Source: Gammaproteobacteria bacterium (GTDB taxonomy: Bacteria; Pseudomonadota; Gammaproteobacteria; Xanthomonadales; Xanthomonadaceae). From it: a stretch of DNA of 42,864 bases. The position numbers and the translations under genes are program-made. The stretch covers positions 1-42,864 of the forward strand of contig JAAYXJ010000212.1 of assembly GCA_012515985.1 (NCBI GenBank), in the 5' to 3' direction. Under the pieces are notes generated by a model. That model was not told the origin of the DNA and made no database searches. It saw only the letters and a program-made list of their open reading frames with translations. This document shows, in pieces, positions 32,471-40,485 of this stretch. Within the stretch, counting starts at the first letter, position 1. Each line of letters opens with the position of its first letter.

Positions 32471-32827
32471 TCAAAGGTTCCCGGAACTGGCTGCATCCAG
32501 CAGGCTTTTGCAAATTTGCACCGTGATCGCAGTTGGGCCTTCGGGGACGTCAACCGGAAGCCAGCGGCCGCCGGATCGTCGGACGCAAAAATCAACGGCG
32601 TGATTGCGCGTCCCGTGCTTGCCCCACGCCGGAGACCTGATAGCGAAAGAATACGGCCAGTCCTCTTCCAGTTCCGCTGGGGCAATGACCTCCGTGTAGC
32701 CATCGGGGAGGTTCCCGTAGGCCAGGCATTCGCCTGGCGCCAGCCGATGGGGGGGGGTGGTCCGGATCCAGGACAATGCTCCACGGCTTGGGAGGTGAAT
32801 CGCCCCGGGAATCCCGGAGGCTCGTTG
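32471..32827 (-). pseudogene. 5'-truncated paralogue of the island lipoprotein, cut by an IS3 element
   Basis: From about base 32815 down, the frame reads a segment homologous to the last two-thirds of the lipoprotein at 39147-39728: APGECLAYGNLPDGY against EPGECLAVGQVPRGY, DWPYSFAIRSPAWG against DWPYSFAIRLPEWG, and FCVRR against FCLRR. The signal peptide and N-terminal third are missing; the frame upstream runs into the 3' end of a transposase at 32835 and is meaningless there. The ORF start at 32977 is therefore spurious. This is a broken gene next to lon, separated by the cassette from its full-length relative. Confidence 0.8.
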
Positions 32828-32834
32828 GTGTGAG

Positions 32835-33335
32835 TCACGCCGCCATGGCGAGCTCACGGGTCTGTTGATAGTAGGTTGCTTCGGCTTCGGCCGGCGGGAT
32901 GTTCCCGATCGACTCCAGCAGGCGCCGGTTGTTGAACCAGTCCACCCACTCCAGGGTGGCCAGCTCGAGTTGCTCAAAGCTCTTCCAGGAGCGGCGGTGG
33001 ATCACCTCGGCCTTGTACAACCCGTTGATCGTCTCGGCCAACGCGTTGTCGTAGGACTCGCCCACGCTGCCCACGGACGGTTCGATGCCGGCCTCGGCCA
33101 GCCGCTCGGTGTAGCGGATCGAAACGTAGTGGCTGCCGCGGTCGGAATGGTGGATCAGGGGCCGGCCAGCGCGGCCCGGGCGCGCGTGCAGAGCCTGCTC
33201 CAGCGCATCGAGCACGAAGTCGGTGTGCGCCGTTCGCGACAGCTTCCAGCCCACGATCCGGCGGGCGAACACGTCGATGACGAAGGCCACGTACGCGAAC
33301 CCCTGCCAGGTCGAGACATAGATGAAGTCCCGCAT
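32835..33335 (-). mobile_element. Truncated IS3-family transposase OrfB
   Basis: The meaningful part begins MRDFIYVSTWQGF and runs 166 residues to the stop. The integrase (rve) catalytic core keeps all three acidic positions: Asp in RDFIYV, Asp in HHSDRGSHYVS and Glu in YDNALAETINGLY, and ends WFNNRRLLESIGNIPPAEAEA. The N-terminal DNA-binding part of OrfB and all of OrfA are missing; the frame upstream enters the export permease gene, so the longer track ORF (to 33809) is a chimera. It is an immobile remnant, and its intact 3' end abuts the broken lipoprotein gene. Confidence 0.85.
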
Positions 33336-33373
33336 CAGTTCCGCTGTCGCCACTGGACAACTTGTCATCACAC

Positions 33374-34501
33374 TCAGCCGTCGAGACTCGACAGCGGTCT
33401 GCTTGCTGGGCGGTATCGCCACATCGCTAGCGCGCCATACAGCAGCACCAGTAAAGCGAGATTGCACAGCTCCGGTGCGGTTTCCCCGAGGCTGGCGCCC
33501 ATCTGGTTGAGCTTGACCATGGCGTTGACGCCGGGGGTGGACGGGAACAGCTTCGACAGCCACACCAGCATGGGCGGCATCGACGACGCCGGCCACGACA
33601 GCCCGGACAAGAAGAACAGCGGCAGCGAGGTGACGATCAGCAGCTGGAACGGCCGCTCGCGGGTGCGGAAGTAGCTGCCCGCGAACAGGGCGAACGCCAC
33701 GACCGCGGCCACGTACAGCGCACCGCCCAGCAGCGTGCCCAGTGGATTGCCACCACGCGGATAGTCCTGCAGCCACAGCACGAAGCCGTTGTAGTACAGC
33801 ATGCTGCACAGGCCGATCAATGCGAATGCCGAGGCGATGCCGAGCAGCCCCGGACGCGAGAACGCCAGTGGGCCTATGCGCTCGCGGCGGGTGCCCGCCA
33901 GCACCAGCATGCCGATCAGCAGCGTCTGCTGCACGATCACCTGTGCCACGCCGGGCACAACGGCGCTGCCATAGCCCTCGCGCGTGTTGAACAGTGGTCG
34001 TGTCACCAACTGCAGCGGCGGCGCGGCCGGCGCACCTGCAAAGTGTGCCTGTGCCATCGCGGCTTCGCGCGCGAACGCGGATGCAGCATCACCCAGGCCT
34101 TCGAGTACGGTACCGCCTCGCCCGAGGAAGGCGCCGCTACCATACAGCGCCAGCTGTCCCGGCTTCCCGCGCAGGATGTCGCGCTGGAATCCCGCCGGTA
34201 TCGCCAGCACGCCTTCTGCCTCGCTGCTGGCGATGCGCAGCCGCGCGTCCTCCATCGACATCGCGCCGTCGACCACGCGCACCGCACGCACGGCATCGAC
34301 CTTGCGCACCAGCGCGCGGCTCATCTGGCTGCGATCGTGATCGACCACCACGACCGGATACTCCGAGGCCACCTGGTGGCGGTAGGCGACCGGATAGAAG
34401 AACGAATACAGCACCACCGCGCCGATCAGGGTCGACACCGCGTAGCGGTCGGAGAACACCGCGCGCAGCGTTTCCCGGAAGCCTGCGGCGAGCCTGTTCA
34501 C
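33374..34501 (-). CDS. ABC-2 type transporter permease (export operon, second permease)
   Basis: The start is GTG 34501, overlapping the TGA of the upstream permease as GTGA (375 residues); the track ORF to 34912 is a frame extension. One N-terminal helix (about residues 22-38) is followed by a large periplasmic domain (VVVVDHDRSQMSRALVRKVDA) and a cluster of about five C-terminal helices with the signature FFLSGLSWPASSMPP. This is the ABC2_membrane_3 pattern of YbhS/YbhR-like exporters. It pairs with the other permease, HlyD and TolC proteins of the operon. No ATPase is encoded nearby. The gene ends only 38 bases from the IS3 remnant. Confidence 0.88.
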   Translation of the reverse strand: MNRLAAGFRETLRAVFSDRYAVSTLIGAVVLYSFFYPVAYRHQVASEYPVVVVDHDRSQMSRALVRKVDAVRAVRVVDGAMSMEDARLRIASSEAEGVLAIPAGFQRDILRGKPGQLALYGSGAFLGRGGTVLEGLGDAASAFAREAAMAQAHFAGAPAAPPLQLVTRPLFNTREGYGSAVVPGVAQVIVQQTLLIGMLVLAGTRRERIGPLAFSRPGLLGIASAFALIGLCSMLYYNGFVLWLQDYPRGGNPLGTLLGGALYVAAVVAFALFAGSYFRTRERPFQLLIVTSLPLFFLSGLSWPASSMPPMLVWLSKLFPSTPGVNAMVKLNQMGASLGETAPELCNLALLVLLYGALAMWRYRPASRPLSSLDG

Positions 34502-35688
34502 CGCTGTCCCCACGCGGCCGGATCGCGTGCGCTGCGCCCGTACAGGCGTAGCCCGGCACCGCCGGCCACCAGCACGAACAGCAACAGGATCCCCAGCAGC
34601 GGCAGGGACACCGTCCACGCCGCGCCGCGGTCGAGCTGCTGCGCCTGCAGCTTGAGATAGGGAGTGAACGGCAGCAGGTGGCTCCAGATCTGGGCAAACA
34701 GCGGCGCGCCCTGGATCGGGAAGGTCGCTCCCGAGAACGCCAGCGATGTGCCCGCGTACAGCCCGGTCAGGGACAGCGCCGTGCCCATGTTGCGGGTCGC
34801 GCCGACCAGCAGCAGCGCGATGCCCCCGTAGGCCAGGTACATCGCCGCCTGCGCGGCCACCAGCATCGGCGCGCTGCCGGCCACGCCGCCGCCGCGGATC
34901 GCCGCCAGCCATACCAGCGAGGCCACGCCGTAGGCCGTGAACAGCAGCAGGTAGGGCGCCAGCTTACCTGCAACGGCCGGCAGCAGGCGGTCGCCGGATT
35001 CGCGCAGCCAGGCGCCGGCGCTGCCATCGCGCAGTTCGCGCCCCAGGGCGCTCACCATCGTCAGGCAGGCGACCAGGTGCAGCAGCGCCGGGAACAGCAG
35101 GCCAAGCAGGAAGTGTTCGTAGCTGCGCGCCGCATTGGCCAGCACCGTGGCCTGCACCTGCAGCGTCGGAGCGCGCACGGCCTCCGGTCCGCGCACCAGC
35201 GCCAGTTCGTGGCGGACGATGCGCCCGCCCGCGGCCTGCACCGCCTCGCCGATCCCGCGCACGGCGGCCTGTCCCGCGGTCTGGTGGCTGGCGTTGTAGT
35301 GCGCGAACACGACTGCGCTGCCCCCGCGCAGGATCTCGCGCTCGGTGCCCGCCGGTACGTACGCCACCGCGAACGCCCGCGTTGCGCGCACTTCTGACCA
35401 GGCCTGCGGCAAGCCGGTCGGCCGCGACACCACGCGCAGTCCCGGCGCTGCGTCAAGCGCGCGCACCAGTTCGCGGCTGACGGCGCTGTTGTCGTGATCG
35501 ACCACCGCCACCGGCAGCTCGCGCGGCACGCCGGCGGAGAACATCCAGGCGAACAGCGCCAGCAGCAGCAGCGGGATCCAGGTGACCAGGGCCAGGTCCC
35601 AGGGGTCGGCGCGCAGCCGCGCGCACTCGCGCAGCGCCGAACGGACGAAGGCTTCCCGCGCCGTCGGCCGCGTCAGCGCTGCGGCCAT
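34498..35688 (-). CDS. ABC-2 type transporter permease (export operon, first permease)
   Basis: The start at ATG 35688 overlaps the hlyD end by 16 bases (396 residues); the longer track ORF to 36588 shadows hlyD. The architecture matches its partner: one N-terminal helix (LVTWIPLLLLALFAWMF), an extracytoplasmic domain (VAVVDHDNSAVSRELVRALDA), then five C-terminal helices with FSGATFPIQGAPLFAQIW. The two permeases are diverged paralogues likely to form a heterodimeric channel. Substrate is unknown; related systems export drugs or lipophilic compounds. Confidence 0.88.
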   Translation of the reverse strand: MAAALTRPTAREAFVRSALRECARLRADPWDLALVTWIPLLLLALFAWMFSAGVPRELPVAVVDHDNSAVSRELVRALDAAPGLRVVSRPTGLPQAWSEVRATRAFAVAYVPAGTEREILRGGSAVVFAHYNASHQTAGQAAVRGIGEAVQAAGGRIVRHELALVRGPEAVRAPTLQVQATVLANAARSYEHFLLGLLFPALLHLVACLTMVSALGRELRDGSAGAWLRESGDRLLPAVAGKLAPYLLLFTAYGVASLVWLAAIRGGGVAGSAPMLVAAQAAMYLAYGGIALLLVGATRNMGTALSLTGLYAGTSLAFSGATFPIQGAPLFAQIWSHLLPFTPYLKLQAQQLDRGAAWTVSLPLLGILLLFVLVAGGAGLRLYGRSARDPAAWGQR

Positions 35689-36707
35689 GCGAACAGCACG
35701 CTCATCCCCGGCCGGAAGCCCGCGATCGGCGCCACCGGCCGGGCTCGCACCTCGAAGCTGCGGATGTCGTATCCGGCCGACTGCCGGGTCGCGCGCCAGG
35801 TGGCGAAATCGCCGGCCGGGCTGATGTAGTAGACCTCGAACTCGACGTCCTCCAGCGTCAGCGCGGGGATTTCGCCATGCAACCGGCGACCGACCTCGAG
35901 TCCGGCGAACTGGTCCTCGCGCAGGTGGAAGGCCACCCACACGCGCTGCAGGTCGATCAGGGTGTAGATCGGGTAGCCGGCCGGCACCAACTCCCCGACG
36001 TCGGCCATGCGCCCGGATACCTCGCCGGCCACCGGCGCCCGCCCGTGCACCTCGTCCTCGGCCGCCTGCACCTCGGCGACTGCGCCCTCGGCCTGGCGCA
36101 CCTGCGCCTGCGCCGCTTCCTTGTCCTCGCCGCGGGCGCCGGCCAGCGCCTGCTCGTACTGCGCCCGCGCCGCGCGCGCCTGCTGCTCGGCGTCGATCGC
36201 CGCCGCCCGCGCCTCGTCGCGCCGCTGCCGGGTGACCACGCCCTCGGCGTGCAGCCGCTCCAGCCGCTGGAACGTGGAACGCGCCAGTTCGCTGCCCGCT
36301 TGCGCGCGCCGCCAGCTGGCCTCGGCGGCGCGGATGTCCTCCTCGCGCGCGCCGGCCTCGGCCTTGTCCGCCTGCGCCTGCGCGGCGGCGAGCGCGGCCT
36401 CGGCCTGCCGCTTCTTGGCCGCGACCTCGGGACTGTCGAGTTCGAACAGCAGCTGCCCGGCCTCGACTCGCTCGCCCTCGGCCACCCGCAGCGCCGCCAC
36501 TCGCGCGGTCACCTTGGCCGAGACGTTGACGCTGTCGGCGTCGGCCATGCCCTGCACCAGGTCGGCCGGGCTGCGAAACGCCAGCCACAGGCCGCCGATC
36601 AGGATCACGGCGATCGCCGCCAGCGCGACCATGCGCACGCGGCGGCGATCGGGCGGTGGCTGCTCCCCGGCGGGCGACTGCGGGGCGGACGGCGCGGTTT
36701 CATTCAT
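35673..36707 (-). CDS. HlyD-family periplasmic adaptor protein
   Basis: A 344-residue membrane-fusion protein bridging inner-membrane permeases to a TolC channel. One anchor helix lies at about residues 26-44 (MVALAAIAVILIGGLWLAF). A biotinyl-lipoyl half (VSAKVTARVAALRVAEGERV), a long Ala/Glu/Arg-rich coiled-coil hairpin (about 90-205), the second lipoyl half (GRAPVAGEVSGRMADVGELV) and a beta-barrel follow. It resembles the YbhG/YhiI group. It overlaps tolC by 8 bases and the first permease by 16 bases, indicating translational coupling. Confidence 0.92.
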   Translation of the reverse strand: MNETAPSAPQSPAGEQPPPDRRRVRMVALAAIAVILIGGLWLAFRSPADLVQGMADADSVNVSAKVTARVAALRVAEGERVEAGQLLFELDSPEVAAKKRQAEAALAAAQAQADKAEAGAREEDIRAAEASWRRAQAGSELARSTFQRLERLHAEGVVTRQRRDEARAAAIDAEQQARAARAQYEQALAGARGEDKEAAQAQVRQAEGAVAEVQAAEDEVHGRAPVAGEVSGRMADVGELVPAGYPIYTLIDLQRVWVAFHLREDQFAGLEVGRRLHGEIPALTLEDVEFEVYYISPAGDFATWRATRQSAGYDIRSFEVRARPVAPIAGFRPGMSVLFAWPQR

Positions 36708-38091
36708 GGACAGGCACCCTGTGGTCCGCCTTGCGGACGTATTCGCCGAAGCGCGCCGACTGGCCGCTCAGCTCCAGCAACCGCGCCAGCGCCACGCCGT
36801 AGGCATAGGCGGCCTGCGCGCGTTCGACCTGCGCGCCACCCAGGCCGAGCCGGGCGTCGATGACGTCGAGCGAGGTCGACTGGCCCTCGCGGAACGATAG
36901 CTCTTGCAGGCGCAGGTTCTCGCGCGACTGCTCGATGCTGCTGTCGAGCAGCAGGAACTGCTGGCGCGCGGTTTCCAGCGCGCTCCAGGCCTGCGCCACG
37001 CCGATCGAGATCCGGTTCTCCGCCTCGCGCAGCGCCGCCTGCGCCTGCGCCTGCTGCGCGCGCGCCGCCCCGATCCGGCGCGGACGGTCGCTGCCCGACA
37101 GGAAGGTGTACTTCAGGCCGATGCCGAACGCCCAGTCGCTGTCGGTCAGCAGCGCGTCGTCGCGGTATAGGTCGTACTGGCCGAACAGGAACAGCTGCGG
37201 CTTGAGCGCCGCCCGCTGCGCGCGCACGTTCTCGCCGGCCTGCTCGTCCAGCGCCCGCAGCTGCGCCAGCTGCGGATGCCACGCCAGTGCCGCCTCGGTG
37301 AATTCCTCCAGCGTGCCCGGCGGCGTCCCGACCACGAACAGCGGCGTGGTCGGCGCCACCAGCCCGCCGCTGCGCAGCATCAGCGCCAGCGCCATGGCCG
37401 CCGCGTCGCGGTCGTGCACCGCCTTGAGGTAATCGCGCTCGCTGGTGTCGCGCGCCACCGCGGCCTGCAGCCGCTGGGCGCGGGTGGCGAACCCCTCGCG
37501 TTCGAGCGATTCGGCGTGGGCCAGATGCCGCTGCATGCCGTCGCGCACCTCGCGCCGCACCGCAACCGCCTGCTCGGCCAGAAGCTGGCCGAAATACGCC
37601 TCCACCAGTTGCGAGGTCAGCGCTTGCGATTGCAGTGCCCGCCCTGCTTCGGCCTCGCGCACCGCCGCCGCCGCCGCGGCCTGCGCAGCTGGGATCTGCC
37701 CGCCGGTGTACAGCGGCAGCACCGTGGTCAGCACCGGGCGCAGACGCCGGTCGCGCTCACGGAAACGCAGTGGGTCACCGATGTCGAACGTCTCGGCCAC
37801 CGGCGCCAGCGAGCCCAGCGGCAGCTCCACGGTATTCTGGAACTCCAGATATCGCGCCTCCAGTGCGATCTCCGGCAGGCGCAGGCGTCGTGACGCATCG
37901 GACAGGTCCTGGCGGGCATGCAAGTTGGCGTCGGCCGCCGCCAAGGCGTCGGACACCTGCTCCAGCCGCTCGCGTGCCTGCTCGAAGCTCAGCGCCACCG
38001 CGTCCTGCGCATGCACGGCCGCCGTCTGCGCCAGCAGGAGCAGGCAGAGCGCCAATCCCTGCATCGCTCCGGGCGCGCACCGACTATCCAT
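36700..38091 (-). CDS. TolC-family outer membrane efflux protein
   Basis: Outer-membrane channel component, first gene of the export operon. The start is put at ATG 38091, giving a signal peptide with a basic N region that ends AVHAQ; ATG 38064 and the track GTG 38133 are alternatives. About 463 residues carry two repeated outer-membrane-efflux domains with alternating coiled coils (SFEQARERL, VLPLYTGGQIPAAQ, LSFREGQSTSLDVIDARLGL). TolC orthologues are normally this size. Its upstream region is the debris of an IS3 element, so its promoter may be IS-derived. Confidence 0.9.
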   Translation of the reverse strand: MDSRCAPGAMQGLALCLLLLAQTAAVHAQDAVALSFEQARERLEQVSDALAAADANLHARQDLSDASRRLRLPEIALEARYLEFQNTVELPLGSLAPVAETFDIGDPLRFRERDRRLRPVLTTVLPLYTGGQIPAAQAAAAAAVREAEAGRALQSQALTSQLVEAYFGQLLAEQAVAVRREVRDGMQRHLAHAESLEREGFATRAQRLQAAVARDTSERDYLKAVHDRDAAAMALALMLRSGGLVAPTTPLFVVGTPPGTLEEFTEAALAWHPQLAQLRALDEQAGENVRAQRAALKPQLFLFGQYDLYRDDALLTDSDWAFGIGLKYTFLSGSDRPRRIGAARAQQAQAQAALREAENRISIGVAQAWSALETARQQFLLLDSSIEQSRENLRLQELSFREGQSTSLDVIDARLGLGGAQVERAQAAYAYGVALARLLELSGQSARFGEYVRKADHRVPVHE

Positions 38092-38142
38092 CGCTTCGGG
38101 TTCGATCTGAATCGCCCCGGCTTCTGTAGACACCCCAAAGCC

Positions 38143-38226
38143 TCATAGTGCTTGCCGCTTTTCGAAGTCTACCGGAGACAGCCCGTGTGGCCGTGCTGTC
38201 TGCGGAGGTTGTAGAACATTGTAATG
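38143..38226 (-). mobile_element. Tiny 3' remnant of another IS3-family transposase, frameshifted
   Basis: On the minus strand the frame reads MFYNLRRQHGHTG and, after a shift, LSPVDFEKRQAL then TGA. Together they match the C-terminal end common in IS3-family OrfB proteins (FYN...RRHGHTG.LSPVDFE). It is too short for the ORF track. It lies between tolC and the next transposase gene and is distinct from both neighbouring transposases. Confidence 0.65.
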
Positions 38227-38247
38227 ACCCAGCGGCTTCTGCTCAGG

Positions 38248-39033
38248 TCAGGCCGCTAAAGCATAAGCCTCAGCGGGTGTCTTCATGCCCAGCGCCTGGT
38301 GGGGCCGCCGGAAGTTGTAGAACTGGATCCAGTCGCTGATCACACGCATTGCGTGCTGCTGGCTCTCGAAGCGGTGTCGGTGGGCACATTGTTCCTTCAA
38401 GGTGCGGATGAGCCGTTCGACCATGCCGTTCTGCTGCGGGCAGTGCGGGGTGATGAACTCCTGTTTCAGGCCGTAGCTGCGCACCAGTCGCGTGTAGTGG
38501 CGACTGGTGAAGACCAGACCGTTGTCCGAGCGCAGCAGGAAGGGGGTTGGAACCCGCCCCAGAGAGCCATACCGGGTGATCAGTGCTTGCTCCAGCGCAG
38601 ATGCCGCGGTGCTGGCCTTGCCGCTGCGCGAGAGCTGCCAGCCAAGCAGCTGCCGGGTGTGGCAGTCCACCACCAGGGCCAGTGTCAGCCAGCCATCCCG
38701 GCCGCCCCAGATCCGGCACAGGTCGGTCGCCCAGCGCTCATCGGGTGCGCTTGCCACCGACGGCAGCGCCTGGATCCGCGGACGCTGGCCCACGGCCCGT
38801 TTGCGGACCTGCCAGCCCTTGAGCTGGAAGATGCGCTGCACGGTGTTCTTGTTCATGCCCAGCAACCCGGCTACGGTGCGGTAGCCGAACGACGGCTCCT
38901 CCTCGATCAACTGCTTGATCGGCTCGGCCAACTCCGGCCGCACCTTCGGCGGGGCCTTGGTGGCCCGGTAATACACCGTCCGCCGAGGCACGCCGAACTC
39001 GCCGGCCAGCCCCGCTATGCCCAGCTCGCTCAC
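38248..39033 (-). mobile_element. IS3-family transposase OrfB, OrfA missing
   Basis: A 261-residue integrase-type transposase with an N-terminal HTH_21-like part (GVPRRTVYYRATKAPPK, FGYRTVAGLLGMN) and a complete DDE core: Asp in RWATDLCRIWGG, Asp in LLRSDNGLVFTS, Glu in QQNGMVERLIRTLKEQ, ending RRPHQALGMKTPAEAYALAA. The track start is GTG; an in-frame TAG lies 24 bases upstream. No OrfA with its helix-turn-helix and no frameshift site is visible upstream (39034-39146), so the element is incomplete. It differs in sequence from the remnant at 32835. Confidence 0.85.
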
Positions 39034-39146
39034 CCAGAGCGGTTCGGGAAGGAACCCCTAAACGCCAACGCTGGTGTCAAAGCTTCAGGCGCAGTCCGAG
39101 GGCGCTGGTGCCGATCGCGGACGCCAAATGCGGACGGACTGCCGCA

Positions 39147-39728
39147 TCACTTCTTCCCGCCGATACGACTACCGCCGGGTTCCGCGGCACGCGGTTCGGC
39201 AACCCCGCTTTTCGGGTCCACCTCGGTATCGACCGCATCGAGCCGCTGCCTGCAGACATCTGCCGTCACCCCGGCTGGCCCTTTGGGAACATTGGCGACC
39301 AGCAATCCATGGGGCGTGCGCCTGAGGCAGAAAACGCCGGAGTAGTTGCGCGTACGGAACCTCCCCCACTCGGGCAACCTGATCGCAAACGAATAAGGCC
39401 AGTCGTCACGCAGCTCGGCCTCACCCCCGACGCGCGCATAGCCTCTTGGCACCTGGCCGACTGCAAGACATTCTCCCGGCTCAAGCGAAAGCATTCCCGG
39501 GCCCTCCGCGAAACTGATACCCCAAGGAGAAGGGAGGCGGCGACCATTCACCTGCAGGGACGAGACGCCGGCGTCTTCCACGACGACGCTCTCGCCTTCA
39601 TCGTGCGAAACGCAACCGAGGATCTGGTTGCCAGCGGCTCGCACCTCCAGCGGGCGGGCCCCATAGGACGTCGCACCTGCACATGCCGATACCGCGAGTG
39701 ATAGAACACAGATCACCGTCATTCGCAT
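39147..39728 (-). CDS. Lipoprotein of the island, putative immunity protein
   Basis: A 193-residue secreted lipoprotein: signal peptide MRMTVICVLSLAVSAC with the lipobox cysteine at residue 16. GGGAGG six bases before the ATG decides the start. The mature part carries EPGECLAVGQ, DDWPYSFAIR, and VFCLRR, a pattern shared with the broken gene at 32471-32827 and, more loosely, with its neighbours at 40482 and 40063. Function is not recognised. Position downstream of a likely secreted metallopeptidase and its periplasmic destination suggest an immunity role, which is inference. The acidic/Pro-rich C-terminal tail (VDPKSGVAEPRAAEP) is not seen in the paralogue. Confidence 0.8.
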   Translation of the reverse strand: MRMTVICVLSLAVSACAGATSYGARPLEVRAAGNQILGCVSHDEGESVVVEDAGVSSLQVNGRRLPSPWGISFAEGPGMLSLEPGECLAVGQVPRGYARVGGEAELRDDWPYSFAIRLPEWGRFRTRNYSGVFCLRRTPHGLLVANVPKGPAGVTADVCRQRLDAVDTEVDPKSGVAEPRAAEPGGSRIGGKK

Positions 39729-39944
39729 CAGCGGCCTCCCTGGAAATTACTGCTCGATGACGGGTCGGCCGGGCATCCGGTCCGGCCGCCGTCAATTCTG
39801 CGGACAACTCGCATGGGGGCCTACGAACGAAGTTCGCCCAATAGCGGGCAATCCCCGCAGGAATTGCCTGCTTCTGCCCTAAGGCGTGTCGCAAAGGTCC
39901 CACCGGTACTGCCGCAGCTTTTCGCTTCACTCAACCTGAATGAC

Positions 39945-40062
39945 TCAACGCTCCTCGGAAGGTGGAAGGCAATAGAACGCCCGAAATCGAAAATTGTCGC
40001 GACGCTCACCCGCATCAACATTCAGAAAAACCTCCAACATGGTTCAGTCCAGCTCCATCCCG
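39945..40062 (-). pseudogene. Decayed 3' end of the lipoprotein gene at 40063-40485
   Basis: The 334-base gap 39729-40062 has no intact gene. In a frame shifted by one from the upstream ORF, the minus strand reads ACGEYLLLQSDGMELD, TGA, TMLEVFLNVDAGER, then NFRFRAFYCLPPSEER and TGA at 39945. This aligns with the family pattern GEC...DW...FC, with the in-frame TGA exactly where the relatives have the Trp of DW. The remainder of the gap (39729-39944) is leader sequence of the next lipoprotein, with nothing else recognised. Confidence 0.55.
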
Positions 40063-40485
40063 TCACTCTGGAGAAGCAGGTATTCCCCGCAGGCCGGTGC
40101 TGAACATCCGAAGTGGCGGATCCCTGGAACCCGCCGTCCAGGTCGCCATGCCGCTGCCGTTTATCTCGAACCTCCATTCACGCCCTTCCGCTCGAAGCCT
40201 GCCGCTCACGCCGCATCCGATCTGGTAGAACCGGGCGTACGGCGCCTCCGGATAATCCTCGCTGAGTTGGAAAAAGCCGGAAACGCTCGAAGGCGTCCAG
40301 GTCCAGCCGCGACAAGCGTTGTTCAATGCATGAGTGTCAGAACCGTCGAAACGAGGCGGAGACACCTCCAGGATATCAATGCCAGGCGCCGGGTGCGGGT
40401 CCGACGGTGCCGCGCAGGCTACGGCCGCCAACAGCAGAGCACAGACACCGGACCCTGGACCTGTGGAAATCCCGTTCGCGATCAC
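40063..40485 (-). CDS. Lipoprotein gene, probably frameshifted and shortened
   Basis: The start is GTG 40485, which overlaps the stop of the preceding lipoprotein gene as GTGA; the track start at 40506 ignores this. The 140-residue product has a signal region GVCALLLAAVAC with a lipobox-like cysteine (residue 24), then PPRFDGSDTHALNNACRGW and FYQIGCGVSGRLRAEG. The last ~15 residues (LRGIPASPE) look out of frame: the family's C-terminal motifs resume in the +1 frame beyond the stop (see 39945-40062). It is probably a decaying member of the island lipoprotein family. Function is unknown. Confidence 0.6.
   Translation of the reverse strand: MIANGISTGPGSGVCALLLAAVACAAPSDPHPAPGIDILEVSPPRFDGSDTHALNNACRGWTWTPSSVSGFFQLSEDYPEAPYARFYQIGCGVSGRLRAEGREWRFEINGSGMATWTAGSRDPPLRMFSTGLRGIPASPE

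Noticed and set aside
32335-32838. 167-residue minus-strand ORF
   Set aside because: The neighbouring frame (32471-32827) carries the clear homology to the lipoprotein at 39147; this frame is its shadow.
33374-33809. N-terminal 158 residues of the track ORF 32835-33809 as transposase
   Set aside because: This part is another frame of the permease gene; transposase homology begins only at MRDFIYV (33335).
39598-39930. 110-residue minus-strand ORF in the lipoprotein gap
   Set aside because: It overlaps the start of the lipoprotein at 39728, which has a strong ribosome-binding site, and has no motif or sensible composition.
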